Assembly (NCBI RefSeq): GCF_018403285.1
Contig: NZ_BOSJ01000024.1
Coordinates: forward strand, 1-54,608
Direction of reading: 5' to 3'
DNA: 54,608 bases
Source of the DNA: Paenibacillus sp. J45TS6
Lineage (GTDB): Bacteria > Bacillota > Bacilli > Paenibacillales > Paenibacillaceae
The position numbers and the translations under genes were made by a program. Under the pieces are notes generated by a model. That model made no database searches and was not told the origin of the DNA. It saw nothing but the letters and a program-made list of their open reading frames with translations. How positions within the stretch are numbered: position 1 is the stretch's first letter; every line of letters starts with the position of its first letter. Shown piece after piece: positions 17,599 to 27,012 of the stretch.

Positions 17599-19332
17599 AT
17601 GGTTCGATATCACTTGTTTACTAAAATGGTACTTCTCATTGTAATTATGCTAATTCCTGTTGTGCTTTTATACAGTTACTCGAACAAAATGACAACAAAC
17701 GTCGTTGTGAGTGAACTCAATCGATCTAGTAGTAATCAACTCGCTTTTTTTCAAAGTCAGGTGAATACAAGCATCGAGGAATTATCCTCCTGGCCTATTA
17801 TATTAATCCATGATCCGGATATTGAGAGTTTTGAACAACAGGATTTGGAGAGTGAATATCTAAATTTGGATCTTATTAATCATGTGAAAAGAATCCAGAA
17901 TAAGCTAAGTATTCAGGAGAGTTCTTCTAATTGGAGAAGCAGTTTGAGCTTATATTCAGCTTCTATGAAACGTATGATTACCGAAAATGATTCGAGAACA
18001 TACGATAATAAGGAACTGGATAACGCCAATTTACCTGGCTGGCAGGTACAAAAAGTGACAACAGGAAATGAGGAGCGTTACCTCTTCTCCTGGTATACAG
18101 CATCACCATATTCAGCTAGAGATGTAGTGGAAAATGCGAGAAGTATTATCAAGCTTGAATTTGACAGTACCAATATCCAGGATATGTTGGACAAGTTCAA
18201 AAATAACGGAAGAAGAGATCCTTTTTATTATATACCTGGGACAGGCACGATTTATAACCGAACAGCGGATATAGACCGGAGTACGGAACTATTGAAACAA
18301 TTGGATTTTACCGAAATAAAAGATGTGGATTACCGCACGATTGAGCTTGGGGAGGAAGTCTATAGTGTTCACACCGTGATGTCACCTACAACAGGCTGGT
18401 ATTTAATTGATTATATTCCGCTGACCGATGTGCTCGCTCCCATTAAAAACTCGAATCGGTTGTTTTATGGAGCGGTTGCCTGCCTTTTATTTATGAGTTT
18501 TTTGGCAGCTTACTTGTTATATGTACAAGTGCAGATTCCAGTCAGAGATTTAATGCACGGCTTTCAGCGTTTAAAGATTGGAGACTACTCTGTCCGGCTT
18601 GAGCCAAAAGGGCGGAATGAATTCAGCTTTTTATCGGAGCGATTTAACTCCATGGTTATACAGATCCAGGAGCTATTCGAACACGTTTACCTAGAGCAGA
18701 TTCAAGTGCGTGAAGCAAGACTGAAACAGCTGCAGTCTCAAATTAATCCTCATTTTTTCTATAATTGTTTCTCTTATATTACGAGTATGGCAAAGCTTGG
18801 AAAAACAGATGCGGTGGTGGCGATGTCCCATAACCTTTCCCGTTATTATCGTTATACGACACGTCAAGAAAAGGATCTTGTTCCTATGAAAGAAGAGATT
18901 GCTTTTGTCATTTCCTATTTAAAAATTCAAAAGATGAGAATGAGCCGTTTGGATTATGTGATGGAAATACCAGAAGAAATGATGGAACTACTGGTTCCTC
19001 CGCTTGTCCTTCAGCCTCTGATCGAAAATGCAGTCATTCATGGGATTGAGAGGTCTGCAGATGCGTCTTTTATTCGCGTAACGGGATTTGAAGAAGGGGG
19101 GCTTCTGTGCCTTCAGGTCGAAGATGATGGACTTGGAATGAATGATGAGGCAATGAGGTTATTACAAAACCAGCTAACAAGACCTATGGACGAACATAGC
19201 GGTTGCGGACTATGGAATGTGAATCAAAGAGTGCAGCTGCGGTATGGCGAGAGAAGTTACTTAACTTTTGGAAGATCTCCTATGGGTGGCCTGAAAGCAA
19301 CGATTTATATAGATAATATAAAGAAGGGATGA
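17599..19332 (+). CDS. Membrane sensor histidine kinase, YesM type (GH42 locus)
   Basis: This 577-residue kinase is a paralogue of the one at 10437. Membrane helix 1 is at residues 9-27 and helix 2 near 295-315, flanking an extracellular sensor region. A HAMP linker (PVRDLMHGFQRLKIGDYSVRL), a His_kinase domain with LQSQINPHFFYN (phospho-acceptor H385) and an ATPase domain with LIENAVIHGI and EDDGLGMN follow. ATG at 17599 follows GGGGTGG; a GTG at 17584 would add five residues but has a poor ribosome binding site. The regulator gene starts six bases after the stop. It likely senses the oligosaccharide handled by this locus. Confidence 0.9.
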   Translation: MVRYHLFTKMVLLIVIMLIPVVLLYSYSNKMTTNVVVSELNRSSSNQLAFFQSQVNTSIEELSSWPIILIHDPDIESFEQQDLESEYLNLDLINHVKRIQNKLSIQESSSNWRSSLSLYSASMKRMITENDSRTYDNKELDNANLPGWQVQKVTTGNEERYLFSWYTASPYSARDVVENARSIIKLEFDSTNIQDMLDKFKNNGRRDPFYYIPGTGTIYNRTADIDRSTELLKQLDFTEIKDVDYRTIELGEEVYSVHTVMSPTTGWYLIDYIPLTDVLAPIKNSNRLFYGAVACLLFMSFLAAYLLYVQVQIPVRDLMHGFQRLKIGDYSVRLEPKGRNEFSFLSERFNSMVIQIQELFEHVYLEQIQVREARLKQLQSQINPHFFYNCFSYITSMAKLGKTDAVVAMSHNLSRYYRYTTRQEKDLVPMKEEIAFVISYLKIQKMRMSRLDYVMEIPEEMMELLVPPLVLQPLIENAVIHGIERSADASFIRVTGFEEGGLLCLQVEDDGLGMNDEAMRLLQNQLTRPMDEHSGCGLWNVNQRVQLRYGERSYLTFGRSPMGGLKATIYIDNIKKG

Positions 19333-19338
19333 CCATTT

Positions 19339-20973
19339 ATGATTAATGTACTGCTTGTAGATGATGAGACTTATGTGACAGAAAGTTTGGAAGCAACAAT
19401 CCCTTGGAGTGAACTGGGAATCAGCGAAGTGTATAGAAGCGATTCAGCAGGAGATGCACTCGAACTGCTTGCTGCTCATCCTGTCGATATTTTGATAACG
19501 GATATTCGAATGCCCGGTATGAACGGACTTGAACTGATCGAAAAAGCAAGTGTATTGTACCCGAGTCTACGTTCAATTCTGCTAACGGGATACGGTGAGT
19601 TTGAGTACGCGAAAAAAGCGATTCAATTAGGTGCATCGGATTATATCATAAAACCTGTAGATGATGATGATCTTATAAAAAGCATAAAGCAGGCCGTTCA
19701 GTCCATTGACGAAGAAGGAAAACAAGCTACGAAGTATCAACAGTTGTTATATCAACGTAAATCGGACTATACGCTCCTTAGAGAAAATTTATTGCGTCAA
19801 CTTCTCATGGGCGATCAGATTCAGACGGAGAGAATGATCCAACTTCTACATGATTATGAGATTAAGCTTTCGTACTCATCTATGACAACAATGATTCTTG
19901 TTCATTTACATGAAGGTTTCATGGAACATGATGAAAAAACGAGAGTGCTAATGGAGTATGCAATTGGTAATATGGCGGAAGAGATTTTTGGAGAAACATA
20001 CGATGTCTGGCAAGGGAGAACACCGCATCATTGTTTATTAATCTTGTTACAGCCGAAAGATCAACATGATATAGAAAGTGGGGAATCGGAGTTTCTAAAA
20101 CCTAAAAATCTTCGGCCTTTTATCGAGAACTTTCGGTCTAGTGTATTGACGTATTTGCGAGGAGAGGTGCATGTCATCGTAAGTCGTCCATGTATGTTTA
20201 CGCAGGATATCAGTGAAACCTACAGACGCGGTTTGAACTCTGTTTATTTAGCGGACCGTCAGATGGAGTCGGGTGTGGTATTTATTGAAGGAGACAATGT
20301 AAGTATAGAATCTCCATCTTCAAAAGCTGCTTTTGAAGTATTGTACAGACCACCGATGCTGCAGCAACTTTTAGAACGAAAATCCTGGGAAGCTGCTTCA
20401 CAGCGATTAGATGAAGTATTTGCGATTATCGAAAAAAATCCGGTCTCACGTGAGCACATGTATGAGATTTATCTAGCAATCATCAATTCTTTTTTGTATA
20501 TCACCCATCAAACGGGACTTCGGATCAGTGAATTGGATGCAAAAGGACTTGAACCTCATTTGGTGGAACGAATGATTCACTATCCGCCGCTGTTAAAAGA
20601 TTACACAGAGCAAATACTTATGAAGTTTCAACAGGCAGTATCTGCCCCAGCAGAACCGAAAAGCCATATTGTAAGTCAGGTAAAAGATATGATTTTGCAA
20701 GAAGAAGGAATCGAATTAACGGTCAAAATGATAGCTGATCGTGTATTTCTTCATCCCGTGTACTTATCCAAGATTTTCAAAGCCGAGACCGGAGAGGGCC
20801 TAAGTGAATATTTGATTCGTACAAGGCTTGAGCGAGCTTTATATCTGCTTAAACATACGAATAAAAAAATATATGAGATCACAGCTGAGCTTGGCTATCA
20901 AAATCCACAATATTTCAGCAAACTGTTTAAGAAGCATTATGGCATAACCCCAAATGAGTTTAGAGAGCAATAA
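19339..20973 (+). CDS. AraC-type response regulator, YesN type (GH42 locus)
   Basis: This 544-residue protein has a receiver domain (LLVDDETY; phospho-acceptor aspartate in ILITDIRMPGMNG; KPVDDDD at the switch lysine). A long middle region and a C-terminal AraC double helix-turn-helix follow (IELTVKMIADRVFLHPVYLSK and ELGYQNPQYFSKLFKKHYG). It is the partner of the preceding kinase and should control the binding protein, permeases and beta-galactosidase downstream. The ribosome binding site AAGAAGGGAT overlaps the kinase stop. Confidence 0.92.
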   Translation: MINVLLVDDETYVTESLEATIPWSELGISEVYRSDSAGDALELLAAHPVDILITDIRMPGMNGLELIEKASVLYPSLRSILLTGYGEFEYAKKAIQLGASDYIIKPVDDDDLIKSIKQAVQSIDEEGKQATKYQQLLYQRKSDYTLLRENLLRQLLMGDQIQTERMIQLLHDYEIKLSYSSMTTMILVHLHEGFMEHDEKTRVLMEYAIGNMAEEIFGETYDVWQGRTPHHCLLILLQPKDQHDIESGESEFLKPKNLRPFIENFRSSVLTYLRGEVHVIVSRPCMFTQDISETYRRGLNSVYLADRQMESGVVFIEGDNVSIESPSSKAAFEVLYRPPMLQQLLERKSWEAASQRLDEVFAIIEKNPVSREHMYEIYLAIINSFLYITHQTGLRISELDAKGLEPHLVERMIHYPPLLKDYTEQILMKFQQAVSAPAEPKSHIVSQVKDMILQEEGIELTVKMIADRVFLHPVYLSKIFKAETGEGLSEYLIRTRLERALYLLKHTNKKIYEITAELGYQNPQYFSKLFKKHYGITPNEFREQ

Positions 20974-21074
20974 GTTGTAAAAGGTGCAGAAACCTTAAAT
21001 TAGTGTCATAGGAAAAAATAGAGATATCATCCATAATAAAAATATAAAGACGAAGAAATTTAGGGGGAAACAAA

Positions 21075-22757
21075 ATGGCACGAACGTGGAAAACTTCTTC
21101 ACTTGCTGTCCTTGCATTAACGATGGTCATCAGTGCAGGCCTTATGGGATGTTCAGGTAAAGACTCAGGTGATAGTAATACGTCTGCACCGGCAAATACT
21201 GAAAACGTATACAAAGAAAAATACGATCCGGAAGTCACGATCTCCACTGCATGGGGAATCGATCCGACAGTCACATTTAAAAATGGGGAAACGATTGAAA
21301 ATAGTGTCGCAACGAAATGGGCAAAAGAAGAGCTGGGAATTAATATCAACTCTCTATGGTCTGTAACAGATACGAATGGGGCTTTTGCAACGAAAGTAAG
21401 ACTGTCGATGTCATCAAGACAGAATATGCCGGATATCATCACAATCGGATCTAATGAAACACAACTAATACAAGATCTAATTGAATCGGGTATTTACGGA
21501 GAAGTGGACGAGCTCTTTGATAAATATGCTTCAGACACTTGGAAAAAAGCGATGGAAATTGACCCTACGGTATGGAATTCAGTAACGCGTGATGGTAAGA
21601 AAATGGGGATTCCTGTTTTGGATTATGCATACAACAATGATTACATCCTATGGATTCGTCAAGATTGGCTCGATGCACTAAATCTCAAAGCACCGACAAC
21701 GCTTGATGAACTTGAACAAGTAATGGATGCCTTTAAGAACAATAACCCAAGCGGACTTGCTCCGAGTAAAGTAATTCCACTGAGTATTGGGTTTAAAAAT
21801 TCAATGAACACTTGGATGGGCGATCCTTCCTGGGTCTTTGGCGCAGCAGGTACGCTTCCTCAGCAATGGAATTTAGACGAAAATGGAAAACTTGAATATG
21901 GATCTGTACAGCCAGAGATGAAAGCAGGTCTTGAAAGATTAAGAAATTGGTTTGAAAAAGGGTACATTCCACAAGAAGTAGCTCTATGGGATGAAAATAA
22001 AACAGCTGAGCCTGCTGTGGCCGGTACGGCTGGTATTATCCCTGGACCTTACTGGATGAGCGGCTGGCCGCTGACGGATACAGTGAAAAATGATCCGAAA
22101 GCAGTGTGGAAACCTTATGCAATCCCAACGGGAGCCGATGGTACAGCAATGCGTCATGGAACAAACTATGCTAGTGCAGTGACTCTTATTAAGAAAGATA
22201 TGGAACATCCAGAAGCATTCTTTACTTACCAAAACTACATGTATGACCAGTTTGCAGATCCGGCTGCAGGAAGTAAACATGATTTCGGTTTATTTGAAGG
22301 ATATGACTATGAGCTCGATGCAAATGGTAACCAGAAGAGATACGACGAGATTGAAGGCGGCTATGTAAACGTGCTTCGTTATCTACTTGTTCGTGATGGT
22401 GCGCGGATACCAGATGCACAGATGAAAGCTCTGCTCAGTCTCGCAGATGGTAAGGAAGCAACTACAAGACTAGAACGTGAAGTGCAAGCGAACTATGGCC
22501 TTGAAACTCCTAATGCTGCGAAGGTTCTTATGTCGCAAGAAGATATTTCATTCAAAGATATGTTCACAGGTCCACCTACAGAAACAATGAAATCAAAACT
22601 TGACTATCTTAATAAAATCGAGAATCAAACATTCAATGAAATTATTTACGGTAACAAACCAGTAGACTCTTTTGATACTTTTGTTCAGACCTGGAAAGCT
22701 GGAGGCGGCGACAAGATTACAGAAGAAGTGAACACATGGTATGACAGTGTCAAATAA
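21075..22757 (+). CDS. Sugar-binding lipoprotein of an ABC importer (GH42 locus)
   Basis: This 560-residue secreted lipoprotein has a lipobox GLMGC with C26, a short glycine/serine/asparagine linker, and a family-1-type solute-binding fold (SSRQNMPDIITIGSNETQ, ILWIRQDWLDALNL). It captures a galactose-containing oligosaccharide, inferred from the GH42 enzyme in the same locus. ATG follows TAGGGGGAAACAAA. A perfect terminator-type hairpin separates it from the permeases, which may keep this protein in excess over the membrane parts. Confidence 0.92.
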   Translation: MARTWKTSSLAVLALTMVISAGLMGCSGKDSGDSNTSAPANTENVYKEKYDPEVTISTAWGIDPTVTFKNGETIENSVATKWAKEELGININSLWSVTDTNGAFATKVRLSMSSRQNMPDIITIGSNETQLIQDLIESGIYGEVDELFDKYASDTWKKAMEIDPTVWNSVTRDGKKMGIPVLDYAYNNDYILWIRQDWLDALNLKAPTTLDELEQVMDAFKNNNPSGLAPSKVIPLSIGFKNSMNTWMGDPSWVFGAAGTLPQQWNLDENGKLEYGSVQPEMKAGLERLRNWFEKGYIPQEVALWDENKTAEPAVAGTAGIIPGPYWMSGWPLTDTVKNDPKAVWKPYAIPTGADGTAMRHGTNYASAVTLIKKDMEHPEAFFTYQNYMYDQFADPAAGSKHDFGLFEGYDYELDANGNQKRYDEIEGGYVNVLRYLLVRDGARIPDAQMKALLSLADGKEATTRLEREVQANYGLETPNAAKVLMSQEDISFKDMFTGPPTETMKSKLDYLNKIENQTFNEIIYGNKPVDSFDTFVQTWKAGGGDKITEEVNTWYDSVK

Positions 22758-22797
22758 GATTGCAATTCGATTGTAAGACTACCACGATAAACTCCCG

Positions 22798-22833
22798 AAA
22801 AGCAGCATGCATTCATTCATGCATGCTGCTTTT
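22798..22833 (+). terminator. Perfect stem-loop between binding protein and permeases
   Basis: A 15-bp perfect stem (AAAAGCAGCATGCAT at 22798-22812 with its complement at 22819-22833) with a 6-base loop, ending in a T-rich side. The next gene begins only 47 bases further on with no obvious promoter, so this may be a partial terminator or a 3' mRNA-stabilising hairpin within one operon. Confidence 0.8.
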
Positions 22834-22879
22834 CTTCACTCAAAATGAGCTGGGAGACGAAAATTAGGAGGAAAAGTGG

Positions 22880-23770
22880 ATGAAAATGTTGAAAAAAACA
22901 TGGCCTTTCCATGTAATGCTGCTGCCTGCCATGATCTTCTTATTTTTATTTAGTTATCTGCCAATGGGCGGGATCGTCATGGCTTTTCAAGATTATAAAC
23001 CTTGGGAAGGGATCTCAGGTTCTGCATGGGTAGGACTTGATAACTTCCGCTATTTATTCGAGAGAGATGACAGTGTTCAGGTTATCTGGAACACACTTGT
23101 CATTGCTGTAGCGAAGATGATCTTCAATCTTCTTGTTCCCTTTGTGTTTGCCATCCTGCTGAACGAGATTAGACAAGTTGGACTTCAGCGCTCTATACAA
23201 ACTCTTGTATATCTGCCTCACTTTCTATCTTGGGTAATTCTTGGAGGAATTCTGGTGGACTTGCTTGCTCCAGGGGGCTTGGTAAACCGAGTACTTGGAG
23301 AGTTCGGGATTAACCCCATCCTATTTTTAGGGGATAACAATTGGTTCCGTTTCACAGTAATTTTATCGGATGTCTGGAAAGAATTTGGCTACAACACCAT
23401 TATATTCTTGGCGGCTCTTGCCACAATCAATCCTTCTTTATATGAAGCTGCTGAGATGGATGGAGCAACTCGCTTTAAACAAACACTTCATATTACGATC
23501 CCTTCCTTAATTCCAATCACGATTGTGGTGGGAACGCTTGCTTTGGGGAATGTGCTTAATGCCGGATTTGACCAAATCTTTAACCTCTATAATCCGCTTG
23601 TATATGAAACAGGAGATATTATTGATACCTTTGTATACCGCACTGCGATTCTAAACGGAGAGATGGGCTTTGGTACAGCCATTGGATTGTTTAAATCCGT
23701 GATTAGTATGGTCCTTATCTTAATCTCCTATAGACTTGCCTACAAGTGGGCAGGGTACCGTATCTTCTAA
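22880..23770 (+). CDS. Sugar ABC transporter permease, LplB type (GH42 locus)
   Basis: This 296-residue six-helix channel subunit is a clear paralogue of the permease at 8548 (shared FHVMLLPAM, FSYLPMGGIVMAFQ, and end RLAYKWAGYRIF). The EAA loop is YEAAEMDGATRFKQTLHITIPSL. The start has TTAGGAGG ahead. It pairs with the next gene, 28 bases downstream, to form the importer channel of the beta-galactosidase locus. Confidence 0.9.
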   Translation: MKMLKKTWPFHVMLLPAMIFLFLFSYLPMGGIVMAFQDYKPWEGISGSAWVGLDNFRYLFERDDSVQVIWNTLVIAVAKMIFNLLVPFVFAILLNEIRQVGLQRSIQTLVYLPHFLSWVILGGILVDLLAPGGLVNRVLGEFGINPILFLGDNNWFRFTVILSDVWKEFGYNTIIFLAALATINPSLYEAAEMDGATRFKQTLHITIPSLIPITIVVGTLALGNVLNAGFDQIFNLYNPLVYETGDIIDTFVYRTAILNGEMGFGTAIGLFKSVISMVLILISYRLAYKWAGYRIF

Positions 23771-23798
23771 ATAAAGGATAAGAGAGGAAGGAAAAACT

Positions 23799-24677
23799 GT
23801 GTATCATAAATCAAAATCATACCGTGTCTTTAACGTTGTTAATACGATTTTCCTTATTATTTTATCTGTACTATGTATCGTTCCGCTTATACACGTACTT
23901 GCCATTTCGTTTAGTAGTAAAGCAGCGGCCGATGCCAATATTGTATCGCTAATTCCGATTGATTTTTCTTTAGAAGCTTATAAAAAGACAATAAATAATC
24001 CTGCGTTTCTTAGATCAATCATGATTTCGGTAGCACGTACCATCGTTGGTACGCTCATTACACTCGTGATTACGTTTTTAGCGGCTTATCCGCTATCTAA
24101 AGAGAACAGCGCTTTTAGAAGCCGTACGGTTTATTCCTGGATCTTCGTATTCAGTATGGTGTTTAATGGAGGACTTGTACCGTTTTACGAAGTTATTCAA
24201 TCCCTTCATTTGATGAATACATTCTGGGTACTGGTTCTGCCGTCAGCTGTAAATACATTTCTCGTAATTCTGATGCTGAACTTCTTTAGAGGCATCCCGA
24301 AAGAACTCGAAGAGGCATCTCTTATGGATGGAGCAGGACATTTCCGAACTTTGTTCTCGGTATACCTTCCCATTTCACTGCCTTCGATCGCAACAATTAG
24401 TTTGTTTAGTATGGTATTTCACTGGAATTCCTGGTTTGATGGACTATTGTATATCAATAATGCAAAAGATTTCCCGCTTGCTACATTTCTGCAAACGATC
24501 ATCATTCAGCGTGATATGAGCTCAATGAGTATGAATCCACAAGAGATGGAACTCATTAGCCAAACGACGGTGAAAGCAGCGCAAATCTTTATTGGAGCAG
24601 CTCCGATTCTTATTGTGTACCCATTCCTGCAAAAGTATTTTGTAAAAGGAATGACAGTGGGTTCTGTTAAAGGTTAA
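23799..24677 (+). CDS. Sugar ABC transporter permease, YtcP/MalG type (GH42 locus)
   Basis: This 292-residue six-helix channel subunit is a paralogue of the one at 9469. The EAA loop is LEEASLMDGAGHFRTLFSVYLPI and the tail FVKGMTVGSVKG. It begins with GTG at 23799 behind GAGAGGAAGGA. No ATPase gene follows; the complex probably uses a shared MsmX-like ATPase, as is known for related Bacillus importers. Confidence 0.9.
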   Translation: MYHKSKSYRVFNVVNTIFLIILSVLCIVPLIHVLAISFSSKAAADANIVSLIPIDFSLEAYKKTINNPAFLRSIMISVARTIVGTLITLVITFLAAYPLSKENSAFRSRTVYSWIFVFSMVFNGGLVPFYEVIQSLHLMNTFWVLVLPSAVNTFLVILMLNFFRGIPKELEEASLMDGAGHFRTLFSVYLPISLPSIATISLFSMVFHWNSWFDGLLYINNAKDFPLATFLQTIIIQRDMSSMSMNPQEMELISQTTVKAAQIFIGAAPILIVYPFLQKYFVKGMTVGSVKG

Positions 24678-24746
24678 TAGAAGACACTTTCGAATGAACA
24701 TATGAAATATAAAAAGCGATGCAAATAAAGGAGAGAATACAAAATC

Positions 24747-26837
24747 ATGATACAGAAATATCCACCTCTATTTGATAAAGCGCCTGTTATGCTGCATGGC
24801 GCTGACTATAATCCAGAACAATGGTTGAAATATCCAGAAGTACTAGAAGAAGATATTAGACTGATGAAAAAATCTCATTCTAATGTAATGTCCGTTGGTA
24901 TTTTCTCTTGGGTTTCTTTGGAACCCGAGGAAGGGGTATTTACGTTTGAGTGGCTTGACCATATATTGGATTCTTTCGCTGAGAATGGAATCTATGCACT
25001 GCTTGCGACACCAAGCGGAGCGAGACCCGCATGGATGTCACAAAAATACCCAGAAGTACTGCGAGTAAGCAGTAACCGGGTTCGCAACCTGCATGGTTTC
25101 CGTCATAATCACTGTTATTCGTCTCCTGTATATCGGGAGAAAGTGAATATCATCAATACTAAACTTGCCGAGCGATACGCAAATCACCCAGCTGTTATTG
25201 GCTGGCATATCTCGAACGAACTTGGTGGAGATTGTCACTGTGATTACTGTCAGGATGCGTTTAGAAAATGGGTTAAAGATCGGTATGAAACGCTTGATGA
25301 ACTGAACCATGCCTGGTGGACGACTTTCTGGAGTCATACCTATACGGATTATAGCCAGATTGAGTCTCCGGCGCCTCACGGTGAAACTCAGGTTCATGCG
25401 ATGAATTTAGACTGGAAACGGTTTGTTACAGATCAAACAGTCGATTTCTTGAAGCATGAGATTGCTCCGCTTAGACAGGTGAACCCGGATTTACCGGTAA
25501 CCACTAATTTTATGAGTTATTTTGACGGGCTGGATTATTGGAAATTTGCTGATGTCCTTGATGTTCTATCCTGGGATAGTTATCCGACATGGCATGATAC
25601 AGAGCAAGATGATAGCAAGCAGGCAGCTTCGGTTGCATTAATGCATGATATCGTACGTACGATTAAAGGCGGCAAACCATTCATGCTGATGGAAAGCACA
25701 CCTAGCATGACGAACTGGCAAGATGTCAGCAAACTGAAAAAGCCAGGTATGCATTTGCTTTCCTCTCTTCAAGCAGTGGCACATGGATCGGACACTGTAC
25801 AGTATTTTCAGTGGCGTAAAAGCCGTGGTTCCAGTGAAAAACTGCATGGCGCAGTAGTAGACCATGTAGGGAATGAACACACTCGCGTATTTAGTGAAGT
25901 AACCGAGGTGGGAAGCTGTCTACAGGAACTTCGGGATGTAGTAGGAACCGTAGTACCAGCGGAGGTTGCTATTGTTTTTGATTGGGAGAATCGCTGGGCA
26001 ATAACGGATTCACAAGGACCAAGAAATATCGGAATTAAATATGATGAAACGATTCAATCACACTATAAAGTTTTTTGGGATCAAGGGATTCCTGTGGATA
26101 TCATCAATATGGATGCAGATCTGTCCAAATACAAACTTGTTATTGCACCGATGCTGTACATGGTGAAAACAGGGGTTGGGGAGAGAATTGAGAAGTATGT
26201 GGAGAATGGAGGCACGTTTGTCTCTACTTATTGGTCAGGGATCGTTAATGAGAACGACTTGTGTCATTTAGGAGGATTCCCAGGACCGCTTCGTAAAACA
26301 CTTGGGATCTGGTCAGAAGAAATTGATGGACTTCATGACGGACAAGTCAACCGAATTGAAGCTCTAGCTGATAATTCTTTAGGACTCACCGGCGAATATG
26401 AAGCGATTGAACTATGTGACTTGATTCATCTGGAAGGTGCGACTGCACTAGCGGTTTATGGAAGTGATTTTTATAAAGGCAGACCGGCAGCAACCGTACA
26501 CTCCTTTGGAGAAGGAAAATCATATTACATCGCTTCCCGTAACTCTGAATCATTTCACAAAACATTCTATCAAGGGATTATTAAAGAAGCAGGAATTAAG
26601 AAATCCATGGAGAGTGAATTGCCAAGCGGGGTAACGGTATCCGTTCGTACAGATGGAGAGCATGATTATGTATTTGTACAGAACTATACGGGAGAAGAAC
26701 AAGTTCTTCCTTTGGACGATGCGGACTACACCGAAATTGGGCTTCCATCTTCTGATCATCGTCAGTCATTGCAAGAACAGATCGTATTAGAGCCATACAG
26801 TGTTCGTGTTATAAAAAGAAAGCATATTATCAAATAA
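24747..26837 (+). CDS. Beta-galactosidase, GH42
   Basis: This 696-residue enzyme hydrolyses terminal beta-galactosides, in this context imported galacto-oligosaccharides from plant galactans. GH42 features are visible: LHGADYNPEQW at the start, acid/base E158 in WHISNELGG, nucleophile E316 in FMLMESTPS, and the zinc-site cysteines C123, C163, C165 and C168. A trimerisation domain (GVGERIEKYVENGGTFVSTYWSG) and a small C-terminal beta-domain follow. No signal peptide is present, so it is cytosolic. ATG follows AAAGGAGAG, 69 bases after the permease, and it closes the operon before a strong terminator. Confidence 0.95.
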   Translation: MIQKYPPLFDKAPVMLHGADYNPEQWLKYPEVLEEDIRLMKKSHSNVMSVGIFSWVSLEPEEGVFTFEWLDHILDSFAENGIYALLATPSGARPAWMSQKYPEVLRVSSNRVRNLHGFRHNHCYSSPVYREKVNIINTKLAERYANHPAVIGWHISNELGGDCHCDYCQDAFRKWVKDRYETLDELNHAWWTTFWSHTYTDYSQIESPAPHGETQVHAMNLDWKRFVTDQTVDFLKHEIAPLRQVNPDLPVTTNFMSYFDGLDYWKFADVLDVLSWDSYPTWHDTEQDDSKQAASVALMHDIVRTIKGGKPFMLMESTPSMTNWQDVSKLKKPGMHLLSSLQAVAHGSDTVQYFQWRKSRGSSEKLHGAVVDHVGNEHTRVFSEVTEVGSCLQELRDVVGTVVPAEVAIVFDWENRWAITDSQGPRNIGIKYDETIQSHYKVFWDQGIPVDIINMDADLSKYKLVIAPMLYMVKTGVGERIEKYVENGGTFVSTYWSGIVNENDLCHLGGFPGPLRKTLGIWSEEIDGLHDGQVNRIEALADNSLGLTGEYEAIELCDLIHLEGATALAVYGSDFYKGRPAATVHSFGEGKSYYIASRNSESFHKTFYQGIIKEAGIKKSMESELPSGVTVSVRTDGEHDYVFVQNYTGEEQVLPLDDADYTEIGLPSSDHRQSLQEQIVLEPYSVRVIKRKHIIK

Positions 26838-26866
26838 TAATGAAATAATAATAAAATAATAAAACA

Positions 26867-26925
26867 GAAGGCGGCACTCATCTCTGATAAATACTTATCA
26901 GCAGAAGGGATGCCGCCTTCTTGTT
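26867..26925 (+). terminator. Terminator of the GH42 operon
   Basis: GAAGGCGGCA at 26867-26876 pairs perfectly with TGCCGCCTTC at 26911-26920. An inner TGATAA/TTATCA stem lies in the loop and a short T-rich tail follows. Confidence 0.85.
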
Positions 26926-27012
26926 AAATCCTGAGGCAGGAAGGAAAAGAGAAGCACCATCACGAAATGGTAAAAGAATACGATTGGAATATTATTTGCG
27001 GGAGGGAACATC

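Noticed and set aside
17324-17644. Plus-strand frame of 106 codons before the second sensor kinase
   Set aside because: It runs through a terminator hairpin and into the kinase gene out of frame, with no ribosome binding site and no recognisable residues.
20960-21442. Minus-strand frame of 160 codons over the start of the second binding lipoprotein
   Set aside because: It is antisense to a clear signal peptide and lipobox, and shows no family pattern.
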